From the NCBI GenBank assembly GCA_036635475.1, contig JAVWQH010000003.1, positions 16,138 through 80,137 of the forward strand: a stretch of DNA of 64,000 nucleotides, written 5' to 3'. Below, piece after piece: positions 18,658-26,227 of the stretch. Numbering within the stretch: the first letter of the stretch is position 1; each line of letters opens with the position of its first letter. Below the pieces are notes generated by a model, which was given only the letters and a program-made list of their open reading frames with translations, had not been told where the DNA came from and made no database searches. A program made the translations under genes and the position numbers. The DNA is from JAHHUA01 sp036635475. Its GTDB lineage: Bacteria > Bacillota > Clostridia > Oscillospirales > Ruminococcaceae.

Positions 18658-19728
18658 TTATGTTTTATTGCTTGCCTTACCCCTGTTTTTAAGATATGGA
18701 ACTAAGCCGTCTGTCACAACAACCTCACCGTTTTCATAAACCCACATTACATCAAGATTATTTTCTGCTGCAAATTTCTTGCCCTCATCAATATTCATAA
18801 TATAAAGTGCTGTTGAGGTAATATCAGCAACTCCCGAATTTTCTGTCAAAACAGTTACTGCACTATAATTATTAGCTGGAAAATTTGTTTTTGTATCAAT
18901 TATATGATGAATTTTTTTGCCATCAACTGTATAATATCTGATGTAATTTCCGCTTGTTACAAATGATTTATTATTTATAAAAGCTATGTCCAGATACTCC
19001 GCCTCCAAATCCATTGGGTTTTTTAATGGGTCTTCAATGCCAATTCCCCAACTTTTAATTTTCTTATCTTTTGGTGCATCGTATACTCTGACATTTCCCC
19101 CGCTGCTGATTATAAAAGAGTGCAATCCTTTTTCAAAGAGTTCGTTGCCTATCATTTCTGTTGCAAAACCCTTAGCAATTGCACCTACATCAAGGCTCAT
19201 TCCTTTTTCGGCTAGAAAAACTGTACCTGCTTTTTCATCAACAATAACTTTTTCTATGTCAGTATGCAAAGCTGCTTGCTCAAGTTCATCTTCTGATGGC
19301 AATTTCCCGTTTTCATCATATTGGTAAAAATCTCTGTAATTATGCCAAATTTCAAGTACTGCACCATATGCAATATTGACTGTTTTATTGGTTTTAGTGT
19401 ACCATTCCTTTGACATTTTAATCAGTTCAATCATATTTTTATCAACTGCAACAGGCTCTATTCCAGCATTATCATTAATTGTTTTAACGTTGTTTATTCC
19501 CTCATAACTATTGTATTTATCAAAAAGTTTATGATAATATGAAAATTCATTATGAGCAAATTCAGCATATTCATCAAATTCTTCCTTGCTTTTTGTATAG
19601 CCCACCATCTGCACAACTGTATCAAATGTATCCATAAAAGAAAAACTGTATTTCTTGTATTTAGCTGCATTTTCACTGCAAGATGTCAAAATCAACATAA
19701 TCAGTAAAAAGGAAATTGTTTTTTTCAT
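18658..19728 (-). CDS. apbE: ApbE-type FAD:protein FMN transferase, lipoprotein
   Basis: Attaches FMN from FAD to a threonine or serine of extracytoplasmic flavoproteins. The 356 residues start with a lipoprotein signal (MKKTISFLLIMLILTSC, lipobox LTSC), so it should be anchored outside the membrane. Family motifs are present: SSGGNVRVYD, LDVGAIAKGFA and the metal/FAD-site segment VADITSTALYIM near the C-terminus. The ATG at 19728 follows AAAGGGG; an upstream in-frame ATG would add 15 residues before the signal peptide and is rejected. No recognisable Rnf or NQR genes are in the window. It is divergent from another lipoprotein gene at 19917, which may be a functional partner. Confidence 0.93.
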   Translation of the reverse strand: MKKTISFLLIMLILTSCSENAAKYKKYSFSFMDTFDTVVQMVGYTKSKEEFDEYAEFAHNEFSYYHKLFDKYNSYEGINNVKTINDNAGIEPVAVDKNMIELIKMSKEWYTKTNKTVNIAYGAVLEIWHNYRDFYQYDENGKLPSEDELEQAALHTDIEKVIVDEKAGTVFLAEKGMSLDVGAIAKGFATEMIGNELFEKGLHSFIISSGGNVRVYDAPKDKKIKSWGIGIEDPLKNPMDLEAEYLDIAFINNKSFVTSGNYIRYYTVDGKKIHHIIDTKTNFPANNYSAVTVLTENSGVADITSTALYIMNIDEGKKFAAENNLDVMWVYENGEVVVTDGLVPYLKNRGKASNKT

Positions 19729-19756
19729 CTTCTGTCCCCTTTCTGCTTTTGATTTT

Positions 19757-19765
19757 ATTATAGCA
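19757..19765 (-). promoter_or_regulatory. Extended -10 promoter for apbE
   Basis: TGCTATAAT on the minus strand about 30 bases upstream of the apbE start. The -35 match (TGTTTA, 17 bases further) is poor. Confidence 0.5.
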
Positions 19766-19847
19766 TAATTCAAAATCTTTAAACAGTATTTTCATAAAGC
19801 GTAAATTAAAGCTTGCAAAATATTATTATAATGTTCATTTTTCACTA

Positions 19848-19876
19848 TTGAATTATAAGCTTTTTTGTGTTAAAAT
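19848..19876 (+). promoter_or_regulatory. Sigma-A promoter for the lipoprotein gene at 19917
   Basis: TTGAAT, 17-base spacer, TAAAAT, placed about 40 bases before the start codon and its GGAGG site. Confidence 0.6.
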
Positions 19877-19916
19877 AAAAACAATCTAAAGCAAAATATC
19901 AATAGGAGGAATTATT

Positions 19917-20444
19917 ATGAAAAAGATTTTAGCGCTTACTCTAGCTGTACTTATGTTGTCAGGCTGTTCAACATCTTCACTTAAAAATGGTGTTGGCATT
20001 ATCACAAAACGTTCAAGTGTTGCCGCTTCTGCTGAAAAAGATGGTACTGCTAAAACAGATACAACTGTTTGCTCTTTAACTGTTAATGCGAAAGGCAAAA
20101 TCATCGGAATTTCCTTTGATGTTACCCAAGTAAGATATGACATAAACACTGAAGGTGCTGTTACTAACGACATTGCTGAAGAGGTCGTTTCAAAAAAGGC
20201 ACTTAAAGAAAACTACGGTATGAAGAAAAAATCTGAAATTAGCAAAGAATGGTACGAACAAGCTGAGGCATTTGAAACATGGGCAAAAGGCAAAACTGTT
20301 GACGAAGTTGTTAATATGACAACTAAAGTTAAAGATGATGCTCACCCTGCTATTCCAGATGTTGCTGAACTTGCTACTTCTGTAACAATTGACGTTTCTG
20401 ATTTTATCGCTGCTCTTAAACTCGCAAATGAAAATGCAAAATAA
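19917..20444 (+). CDS. Secreted lipoprotein, divergent partner of apbE
   Basis: A 175-residue lipoprotein: signal peptide MKKILALTLAVLMLSGC with lipobox LSGC, then a domain with YGMKKKSEISKEWYEQAEAF and KTVDEVVNM, and a C-terminal SVTIDVSDFIAAL stretch. I recall similar sequences among clostridial extracellular lipoproteins of unknown function. Its position head-to-head with apbE suggests an extracellular redox role, but the canonical flavinylation motif (S/T-G-A-T/S) is absent; the nearest string is TEGAVTND, which does not fit. It has a strong GGAGG site, its own promoter and a clear terminator, so it is probably well expressed. Function unproven. Confidence 0.8.
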   Translation: MKKILALTLAVLMLSGCSTSSLKNGVGIITKRSSVAASAEKDGTAKTDTTVCSLTVNAKGKIIGISFDVTQVRYDINTEGAVTNDIAEEVVSKKALKENYGMKKKSEISKEWYEQAEAFETWAKGKTVDEVVNMTTKVKDDAHPAIPDVAELATSVTIDVSDFIAALKLANENAK

Positions 20445-20460
20445 TTTCAGTCTATAATTT

Positions 20461-20494
20461 TTAATGCGTTCACTTTTATCAGTGAACGCATTAA
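20461..20494 (+). terminator. Terminator after the lipoprotein gene
   Basis: A perfect 14-bp stem (TTAATGCGTTCACT and its complement) around a 6-base loop, 16 bases after the stop codon. Confidence 0.8.
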
Positions 20495-20522
20495 TTATTT
20501 ACATCATTAATATTAAATTAAG

Positions 20523-21371
20523 CTATGCTAAAACAGGCTTTTTTAGTTTAAGCAATGCGATTAGTGGGTAGTGGTCAGATGGATATTTTCCGTCATAACT
20601 GTCAGTTGCAATGTAGCTTTCCTTTATTTCAAAATCATCAGACACAAACATATAATCAATTGGGTTTTTCTTTGTGTTTTTATTTCCTTTGAAATTATGA
20701 AAAGTGTTGCAAAGTTTTTCCTCACTATAGCAAGTGTAAACATCTGTTAAGTGGATTGATTTATGTGCGTGAAGATTATTGCGAAGAATTTGAACAGGGT
20801 GGCTATTGGGTTTTGAATTCAAGTCCCCCATTAAAATTGTGGGCAATGGTTCAATATTATTGTATCTGCTCATATATTCCAAAATAATTCTAACTCCAAG
20901 ATTTCTTGCAAGTCCCGATATATGGTCAAAATGTGTGTTAAATACTCGGATTTTCTGATTAGCTTCTTTAACATAAATTTCGGCAACAGTACAAATTCTT
21001 GGGAAAATTGCAAACGTTCCTCGACTTGATTGCTTTTCGGGATTTTTGGAAAGCCAAAACGTTTTATATGCAAGTACAGTTGTTTCGGTATTATTTATTA
21101 TAATATCGGAATGTTCATCATTTTGAGGCTTATGTCCTGCATATCTGCCATCTCCGATAATTGTGTAATCATTTTTTAGAATATACTGAAAATCTTCTTT
21201 CATATCAGGCAAAAGTTCTTGAACTCCAATGATTGATGCTCCCGACTCCCTTATCAATTTTGCTGCAAGTTCTTTTCTTTCGTTCCATTTATTCTTTTTT
21301 CCCATTTTCATATCTCGTTTAAGGTTAAAACTTATTACTTTTATTAATGAATTATCAATATAATTTGACAA
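20523..21371 (-). CDS. Endonuclease/exonuclease/phosphatase family protein
   Basis: A soluble 282-residue protein with the metal-dependent DNase I-like fold. Visible catalytic motifs are ISFNLKRD (Asn), GVQEL (metal-binding Glu), NTHFDH (catalytic His), MGDLNSKP (Asp-x-Asn), and the C-terminal SDHYPL (His). It lacks a signal peptide. Substrates in the family range from DNA to phosphoinositides and sphingomyelin; nothing here picks one. The TTG start is favoured because AAGGAG lies eight bases upstream. A promoter TTGAAA-N18-TATACT is found at 21419-21448. It is a single-gene unit that ends convergently with the lipoprotein gene. Confidence 0.85.
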   Translation of the reverse strand: MSNYIDNSLIKVISFNLKRDMKMGKKNKWNERKELAAKLIRESGASIIGVQELLPDMKEDFQYILKNDYTIIGDGRYAGHKPQNDEHSDIIINNTETTVLAYKTFWLSKNPEKQSSRGTFAIFPRICTVAEIYVKEANQKIRVFNTHFDHISGLARNLGVRIILEYMSRYNNIEPLPTILMGDLNSKPNSHPVQILRNNLHAHKSIHLTDVYTCYSEEKLCNTFHNFKGNKNTKKNPIDYMFVSDDFEIKESYIATDSYDGKYPSDHYPLIALLKLKKPVLA

Positions 21372-21418
21372 TCAAACATCTCCTTATTATAACCCATTTT
21401 GAATATTCCAACTAATAT

Positions 21419-21448
21419 AGTATACCACTTTTCAAATTATTATTTCAA
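21419..21448 (-). promoter_or_regulatory. Sigma-A promoter for the endonuclease-family gene
   Basis: On the minus strand TTGAAA and TATACT separated by 18 bases, about 50 bases before the TTG start. Confidence 0.5.
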
Positions 21449-21547
21449 CTCTTTTGGGCGATTTTTGCAATTTTAACAAATTTTCGCTGAATTATACATA
21501 TAATATATGAATTTCAGTTGACAGACTTCCAATTGTTATACTTGTTA

Positions 21548-21576
21548 TTGCATAACATACAAGTATTTGATACAAT
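21548..21576 (+). promoter_or_regulatory. Sigma-A promoter with overlapping palindrome, ABC-F gene
   Basis: TTGCAT, 17 bases, TACAAT preceded by TG. An imperfect palindrome at 21539-21565 (TACTTG-TTAT ... ATAA-CAAGTA, with a CATA insertion) covers the -35 and most of the spacer, where a repressor could sit. Confidence 0.55.
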
Positions 21577-21610
21577 AGATAAGTAGTTTAAATAAAATAT
21601 GAGGTATAAA

Positions 21611-23530
21611 ATGTTAGTATCAATTGAAAATCTATCCAAATTTTATGGTGCAACCCAAATTTTGGATAAAATAAATTTAGTAATCGAAGATAATGACCGC
21701 ATTGGACTTATCGGAGCGAATGGTGCGGGCAAGTCCACACTGCTTAATATTATCGACGGAACCTTGGATTTTGAACAGGGCGAACGAAATTTAAGCTCTG
21801 ATTTAACCATAGGTTTCCTAAAACAAAATAGCGGACTTAATGTAAATAATACAATCTGGTCTGAACTGAAAAACGTTTTTAAAGATGTTAATGAAGCAAT
21901 TGAACAAATGCACATCGCTGAAAACAAAATGTCCCTCATTAAGGAACATAATTCATCAGATTATTCCGAACTATTAAAACAATACACCGCTTTACAAGCC
22001 ATTATTGATGCAAAGGACGGATATAATATTGAAGTTAAAATCAACAAGATTTTAACCGGTATGGGATTTTCAGATAAACCTCGTGATACAATAATAGGAA
22101 CACTCAGCGGCGGCGAAAAAACAAGACTCGCTCTTTGTAAATTGCTCCTTGAAGAACCTCAACTTTTAATTCTTGATGAACCCACTAACCATCTGGATTT
22201 TAAAACATTAACTTGGCTTGAAGATTATTTGAAAAGCTATAAAGGTGCGTTACTTATTGTTTCTCATGATAGATTTTTCTTGAACAGCTTAATCACATCT
22301 ATCTGTGAAATCGAACACTGCAAGCTATCCCGTTATCCCGGTAATTACTCGCAATTTGCAGTTTTAAAAGAAGAAAGAGTTCAACGTCAGCAAAAAACTT
22401 ATGATGCTCAGCAATTGGAAATAAAAAAGCTTGAGGATTATGTTGCAAAAAATCTTGTTCGTGCAACAACCTCCGCTATGGCAAAAAGCCGAAGAAAAAC
22501 TCTTGAACGTATGGACGTTATTGACAAGCCACTTCCTCCGCCAAAAAAAGCAAAACTATCTTTCACATATCAAACTGAACCTGTCAAAGATATTTTGCAC
22601 GTTAAGGATTTATGCCTTTCCGTTGGAACAGAAAATCGCAAACAATTAATGCAGCATTTTGACTTAGATGTTATGCGTGGAGAAAAAATCGCTATCATTG
22701 GTGAAAATGGTATTGGAAAATCTTCTATGTTGAAAGCTATTCAAGGAATTATTCCTATTGATAATGGGGATATTAATTGGGGAAGAAATGTTAAAACTGC
22801 ATATTTTGACCAAGAGAACGGCAGCTTATCATTTGAAAAAACAGCACTGATGGAACTTTGGGATAGGTTTCCCTCAACATATGAGCTAGGGATAAAAACA
22901 ATTTTAGGAAATGTCCTCATCACTCAAGAGGAATCCCAAAAGAACGTTGGCACTTTATCCGGCGGTGAACGTGCAAAGCTAAAATTTGCTATAATGATGA
23001 TGGAAAGCGGAAACGTTTTAATTCTAGACGAACCTACCAACCATCTTGATCTGGACACAAAGGAAATTTTGGATAAAGCACTTAATAAATTTGAAGGCAC
23101 TATTATTATGGTTTCCCACGACAGATATTTGCTAACAAAAGTCCCCACAAAAATTGTTGAAATAACTTCCAATGGCAAAACCGAATATAAAGGAAATTAT
23201 TATGACTATCTTGAACAGCAAAAACTTGACGAAAAACAAAGTATTGATGAAAAACCTCAAAAAGAAGCAATTTCAAAATCAAATTACAACAAATCAAAAG
23301 AACAACGAAGTGCAATTGCCGCATTAAGACGAGAAAAAATTCAACTGGAAAATGACATTGAAATTACCGAAAATCAAATCAAAGAGCTGGAGGCTTTAAT
23401 CGTTTCTCCTGAATTTGTCGCAGATTATGAAAAGCTAAGTGAAAGTTGTTCAAAAGTTGAAATTCTACGTTCAAATTTAGATGTTTTATATGAGAAATGG
23501 GCATTAATCAGTGACCAAATAATTGAATAA
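21611..23530 (+). CDS. ABC-F family ATP-binding protein (with C-terminal coiled coil)
   Basis: A 639-residue cytoplasmic protein with two ABC ATPase domains and no membrane segment, so it belongs to the ribosome-acting ABC-F class. Domain 1: Walker A GANGAGKST, signature LSGGEKTR, Walker B LLILDEPTNHLD. Linker (about 240-320) with YDAQQLEIKKLEDY. Domain 2: GENGIGKSS, LSGGERAK, VLILDEPTNHLD. A charged coiled coil occupies the last 100 residues, as in the Uup/YdiF subgroup. Members tune translation on stalled ribosomes and a few give antibiotic resistance; this one is probably housekeeping. The ATG at 21611 is preferred over one at 21599 because GAGG lies six bases before it. Followed 13 bp later by the transporter gene. 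Confidence 0.92.
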   Translation: MLVSIENLSKFYGATQILDKINLVIEDNDRIGLIGANGAGKSTLLNIIDGTLDFEQGERNLSSDLTIGFLKQNSGLNVNNTIWSELKNVFKDVNEAIEQMHIAENKMSLIKEHNSSDYSELLKQYTALQAIIDAKDGYNIEVKINKILTGMGFSDKPRDTIIGTLSGGEKTRLALCKLLLEEPQLLILDEPTNHLDFKTLTWLEDYLKSYKGALLIVSHDRFFLNSLITSICEIEHCKLSRYPGNYSQFAVLKEERVQRQQKTYDAQQLEIKKLEDYVAKNLVRATTSAMAKSRRKTLERMDVIDKPLPPPKKAKLSFTYQTEPVKDILHVKDLCLSVGTENRKQLMQHFDLDVMRGEKIAIIGENGIGKSSMLKAIQGIIPIDNGDINWGRNVKTAYFDQENGSLSFEKTALMELWDRFPSTYELGIKTILGNVLITQEESQKNVGTLSGGERAKLKFAIMMMESGNVLILDEPTNHLDLDTKEILDKALNKFEGTIIMVSHDRYLLTKVPTKIVEITSNGKTEYKGNYYDYLEQQKLDEKQSIDEKPQKEAISKSNYNKSKEQRSAIAALRREKIQLENDIEITENQIKELEALIVSPEFVADYEKLSESCSKVEILRSNLDVLYEKWALISDQIIE

Positions 23531-23543
23531 GGAAGTGTTTGCT

Positions 23544-24737
23544 TTGAAAGTCGATTGGAATAGAAAATACACAACTATCGCAGTTTATGCCTTTATAACA
23601 ACAATTTCGGCTATGTTATTTATTGTTATGATGCTTAATTTTACAAAGTTCAAAGATACAATTTTGAATATTTTTAATATTCTCTCGCCAATCATTTATG
23701 GTATTGCAATTGCTTATGTATTAAATCCTGTGTTGTCTTTTTTTGAAAAGAAAGCGCTCCCTTTTTTATCGAAAAATAAGCTAAAACCAAAAGCAAAACG
23801 TGGAATTGGTATATTGCTCACCTATGTTGTAGCTTCTATTTTTATAACCGTACTCTTCCTGATTATCATTCCGGAAGTCGTGACAAGTATCACAAATATC
23901 GCCTCAAAAGCATCACTATATATCAACAATATTGACACTTTAATTACAAAAATAACCTCTTTTATCCCTGTAAATGATTTACCTTCTGACATCGTTAATG
24001 GCTTAACTAACACATTAACCTCACTTATGAGCAGCTTATATAAAATTTTAACAGATGCTGTTCCATATGTGCTGAATGTAACACTTAAATTTTCAACAGG
24101 TCTTTTGAATTTCATACTCGGAATAATCATTTCTATCTATGTATTTTTAGGTAAAGAGATATTTTTTGCACAAACTCAAAAGATTTTAAACGCTATACTA
24201 AAACCTGCAACTGTCCATAAAATCACTGAATTTGCTCACGAAAGTCATCAAATTTTCAGCGGCTTTATTTCAGGCAAAATCCTTGATTCATTAATTATCG
24301 GTATTTTGTGCTTTATCGGACTATCAATTTTGAATATGCCATCGGCAATGCTTGTAAGCTTAATCGTTGGTGTTACAAATGTTATCCCATATTTTGGCCC
24401 TTTTATCGGTGCAATACCCTCCGCACTCATTATATTAATGGATAGTCCCACAAAATCATTCGTTTTCCTAGTATTTATACTTATTCTTCAACAATTTGAC
24501 GGAAATATTTTAGGTCCGAAAATATTGGGCGACTCAACCGGACTTTCCGCATTTTGGGTTGTTTTCGCTATTTTATTATTCGGTGGACTGTTCGGAGTTT
24601 TGGGAATGTTTGTTGGTGTGCCAACCTTTGCAGTAATTTATTCCGCAATAAGACAGTACGTTTCCTACAGACTTAAACTTAAAAATATGCCAATTGAAAC
24701 TCAAGCATATGCTTCCGAGAAAAACCAACTTCTATAA
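23544..24737 (+). CDS. AI-2E (PerM) family transporter
   Basis: A 397-residue polytopic membrane protein. The AI-2E/PerM family pattern is visible: two N-terminal hydrophobic hairpins with IAYVLNPVLSFFEKK, a long extracellular helical part, and a C-terminal core with TNVIPYFGPFIGAIPSALI and DGNILGPKILGDSTGL. Despite the family name, members include Na+(Li+)/H+ antiporters, so autoinducer export is not implied. The TTG start has AAGGAAG upstream; the upstream in-frame TTG at 23523 lies inside the ABC-F gene and is rejected. Co-transcribed with the ABC-F gene and ended by the hairpin at 24762. Confidence 0.88.
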   Translation: MKVDWNRKYTTIAVYAFITTISAMLFIVMMLNFTKFKDTILNIFNILSPIIYGIAIAYVLNPVLSFFEKKALPFLSKNKLKPKAKRGIGILLTYVVASIFITVLFLIIIPEVVTSITNIASKASLYINNIDTLITKITSFIPVNDLPSDIVNGLTNTLTSLMSSLYKILTDAVPYVLNVTLKFSTGLLNFILGIIISIYVFLGKEIFFAQTQKILNAILKPATVHKITEFAHESHQIFSGFISGKILDSLIIGILCFIGLSILNMPSAMLVSLIVGVTNVIPYFGPFIGAIPSALIILMDSPTKSFVFLVFILILQQFDGNILGPKILGDSTGLSAFWVVFAILLFGGLFGVLGMFVGVPTFAVIYSAIRQYVSYRLKLKNMPIETQAYASEKNQLL

Positions 24738-24761
24738 TTAAATTTACACAAAATATAAAAT

Positions 24762-24798
24762 AATCTCCAACAGTCAACTTTTTAGACTGTTGGAGATT
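24762..24798. terminator. Bidirectional terminator
   Basis: A 14-bp perfect stem (AATCTCCAACAGTC with its complement) and a short T-rich loop, between the convergent AI-2E-family gene and flavodiiron gene. T-rich on both sides. Confidence 0.85.
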
Positions 24799-24817
24799 TA
24801 TTGTTTATATGCTGGAT

Positions 24818-26014
24818 TTATTTTTCTGTAATAGCCTTTGCCATTGCCGCTAAACCATCTTTTTGTTCAGCTTTAACAGAAGATTTAATTGAAACTATTT
24901 CAGGTAATATTGTCATATTCTTCATTGAAGATATGATTTCTGCCATTTTTTTGCCGGCTACTGCACCCCAAGAACCATTTTCTATTAGTGCAATTGTCTT
25001 GTTTTGCAAATTATGTGCCTTTAAATCAAGCAAAAGTCTTTCCATATTTGGAAATAAATCGCCATTGTATGTTGGACAAGCAAAAACAAGTTTATCGTAC
25101 TTGAAACAATCGCTCACAATATAAGAAATATCTGTTACTGAAACATCATACATTGCAATATTTTTAATGCCATTATCTGCCAGATTACCCGCCAAAATAT
25201 CGGCGGCTTTTTCTGTGTTGCCATATATTGAAGCATATGCAATCATAACACCATCAGTTTCAGCTGTCCAAGTTGACCACTTTTTATATTTTTCAATATA
25301 CCAAGCAATATTTTCTCGCCAAATTACCCCATGTAAAGGGCAAATTGTGTTTATTTCAAGTCCGTCTGCTTTTTTGAGCAAGGATTGCACTTGCATACCA
25401 TATTTTCCAACAATATTTGTATAATATCTTCTTGCCTCATTTAGATGTTCTGCTTCAAAATTAACCTCATCTGCAAATAAATTACCATTTATTGCACCGA
25501 ATGTACCAAAAGCATCAGCAGAAAAAAGTATCTTGTCGGCACTGTCATATGTCACCATAACCTCCGGCCAATGCACCATTGCAGCCATATAAAATGATAA
25601 AGTATGATGTCCTGTTTCCAGTGTATCGCCCTCTTTTACAAGTACAAAACGTGAATCTATATCAAAGTCAAAGAACTGCTTTATCATTCCCAAAGTTTTT
25701 GCATTACCAACGATTTTTATGTTTTCATAACGCAATACCAGCGTTTCTAAGGCTGCACAATGGTCTGGTTCCATATGATTTATAATCACATAATCAAGAG
25801 TTTTATCCCCTAATACTTCTGTTATATTGTCAAAAAATTTATCACTTACTGCTTTATCAACTGTATCGAACAAAACCGTTTTTTCGTCATCAAGCAAATA
25901 TGAATTATATGATACCCCATTTGGTATAGGGAAAATATTTTCAAACAACGCAATTCTTCTGTCACTTGCACCAACATAATATAAATCATTTGATATTTTT
26001 CTTGTGTTCTTCAT
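24818..26014 (-). CDS. fprA: A-type flavoprotein (flavodiiron protein, FprA)
   Basis: Reduces O2 to water, or NO to N2O, protecting anaerobes. The N-terminal metallo-beta-lactamase-like domain (about 1-250) carries the diiron ligands HMEPDH near residue 83, a His in MVHWPEV, the Asp in FSADAFG and His in CPLHGV. The C-terminal flavodoxin domain (about 255-398) starts IAYASIYGNTEKAA, the FMN phosphate loop. The length of 398 is typical for the core type without rubredoxin. A GGAG site precedes the ATG. An extended -10 lies upstream. Electron donor would be a rubredoxin or similar protein outside the window. Confidence 0.95.
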   Translation of the reverse strand: MKNTRKISNDLYYVGASDRRIALFENIFPIPNGVSYNSYLLDDEKTVLFDTVDKAVSDKFFDNITEVLGDKTLDYVIINHMEPDHCAALETLVLRYENIKIVGNAKTLGMIKQFFDFDIDSRFVLVKEGDTLETGHHTLSFYMAAMVHWPEVMVTYDSADKILFSADAFGTFGAINGNLFADEVNFEAEHLNEARRYYTNIVGKYGMQVQSLLKKADGLEINTICPLHGVIWRENIAWYIEKYKKWSTWTAETDGVMIAYASIYGNTEKAADILAGNLADNGIKNIAMYDVSVTDISYIVSDCFKYDKLVFACPTYNGDLFPNMERLLLDLKAHNLQNKTIALIENGSWGAVAGKKMAEIISSMKNMTILPEIVSIKSSVKAEQKDGLAAMAKAITEK

Positions 26015-26053
26015 AAAATAACATCTCCTTCTAATAAATACGTCCTATATATA

Positions 26054-26062
26054 ATTATAGCA
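26054..26062 (-). promoter_or_regulatory. Extended -10 promoter for the flavodiiron gene
   Basis: TGCTATAAT on the minus strand, about 40 bases upstream of the start codon. The context TTTGTGCTATAAT is nearly the same as before ligA. The -35 is poor. Confidence 0.5.
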
Positions 26063-26167
26063 CAAATTTACTGATTTAACTAAGTTTCACTATACTATTT
26101 TAAACTTTTAATCCTTTATAACTATTTTTGCAGTTTATTTAAAGTCAGCCTTGTCTTTATAAAATAT

Positions 26168-26206
26168 TAAGTCGATAGCTAGGCAAAACCTAAAGCTATC
26201 GACTTA
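26168..26206 (-). terminator. Terminator after the ABC exporter operon
   Basis: A 13-bp stem (TAAGTCGATAGCT and its complement) with a further AGG/CCT pairing inside the loop, directly after the second ABC gene. Confidence 0.75.
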
Positions 26207-26227
26207 TTTTAAAATTAAAACTGTATT

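Noticed and set aside
23544..24737. Quorum-sensing autoinducer-2 exporter
   Set aside because: The AI-2E family name is historical; no luxS or lsr genes are in the window and members have other functions.
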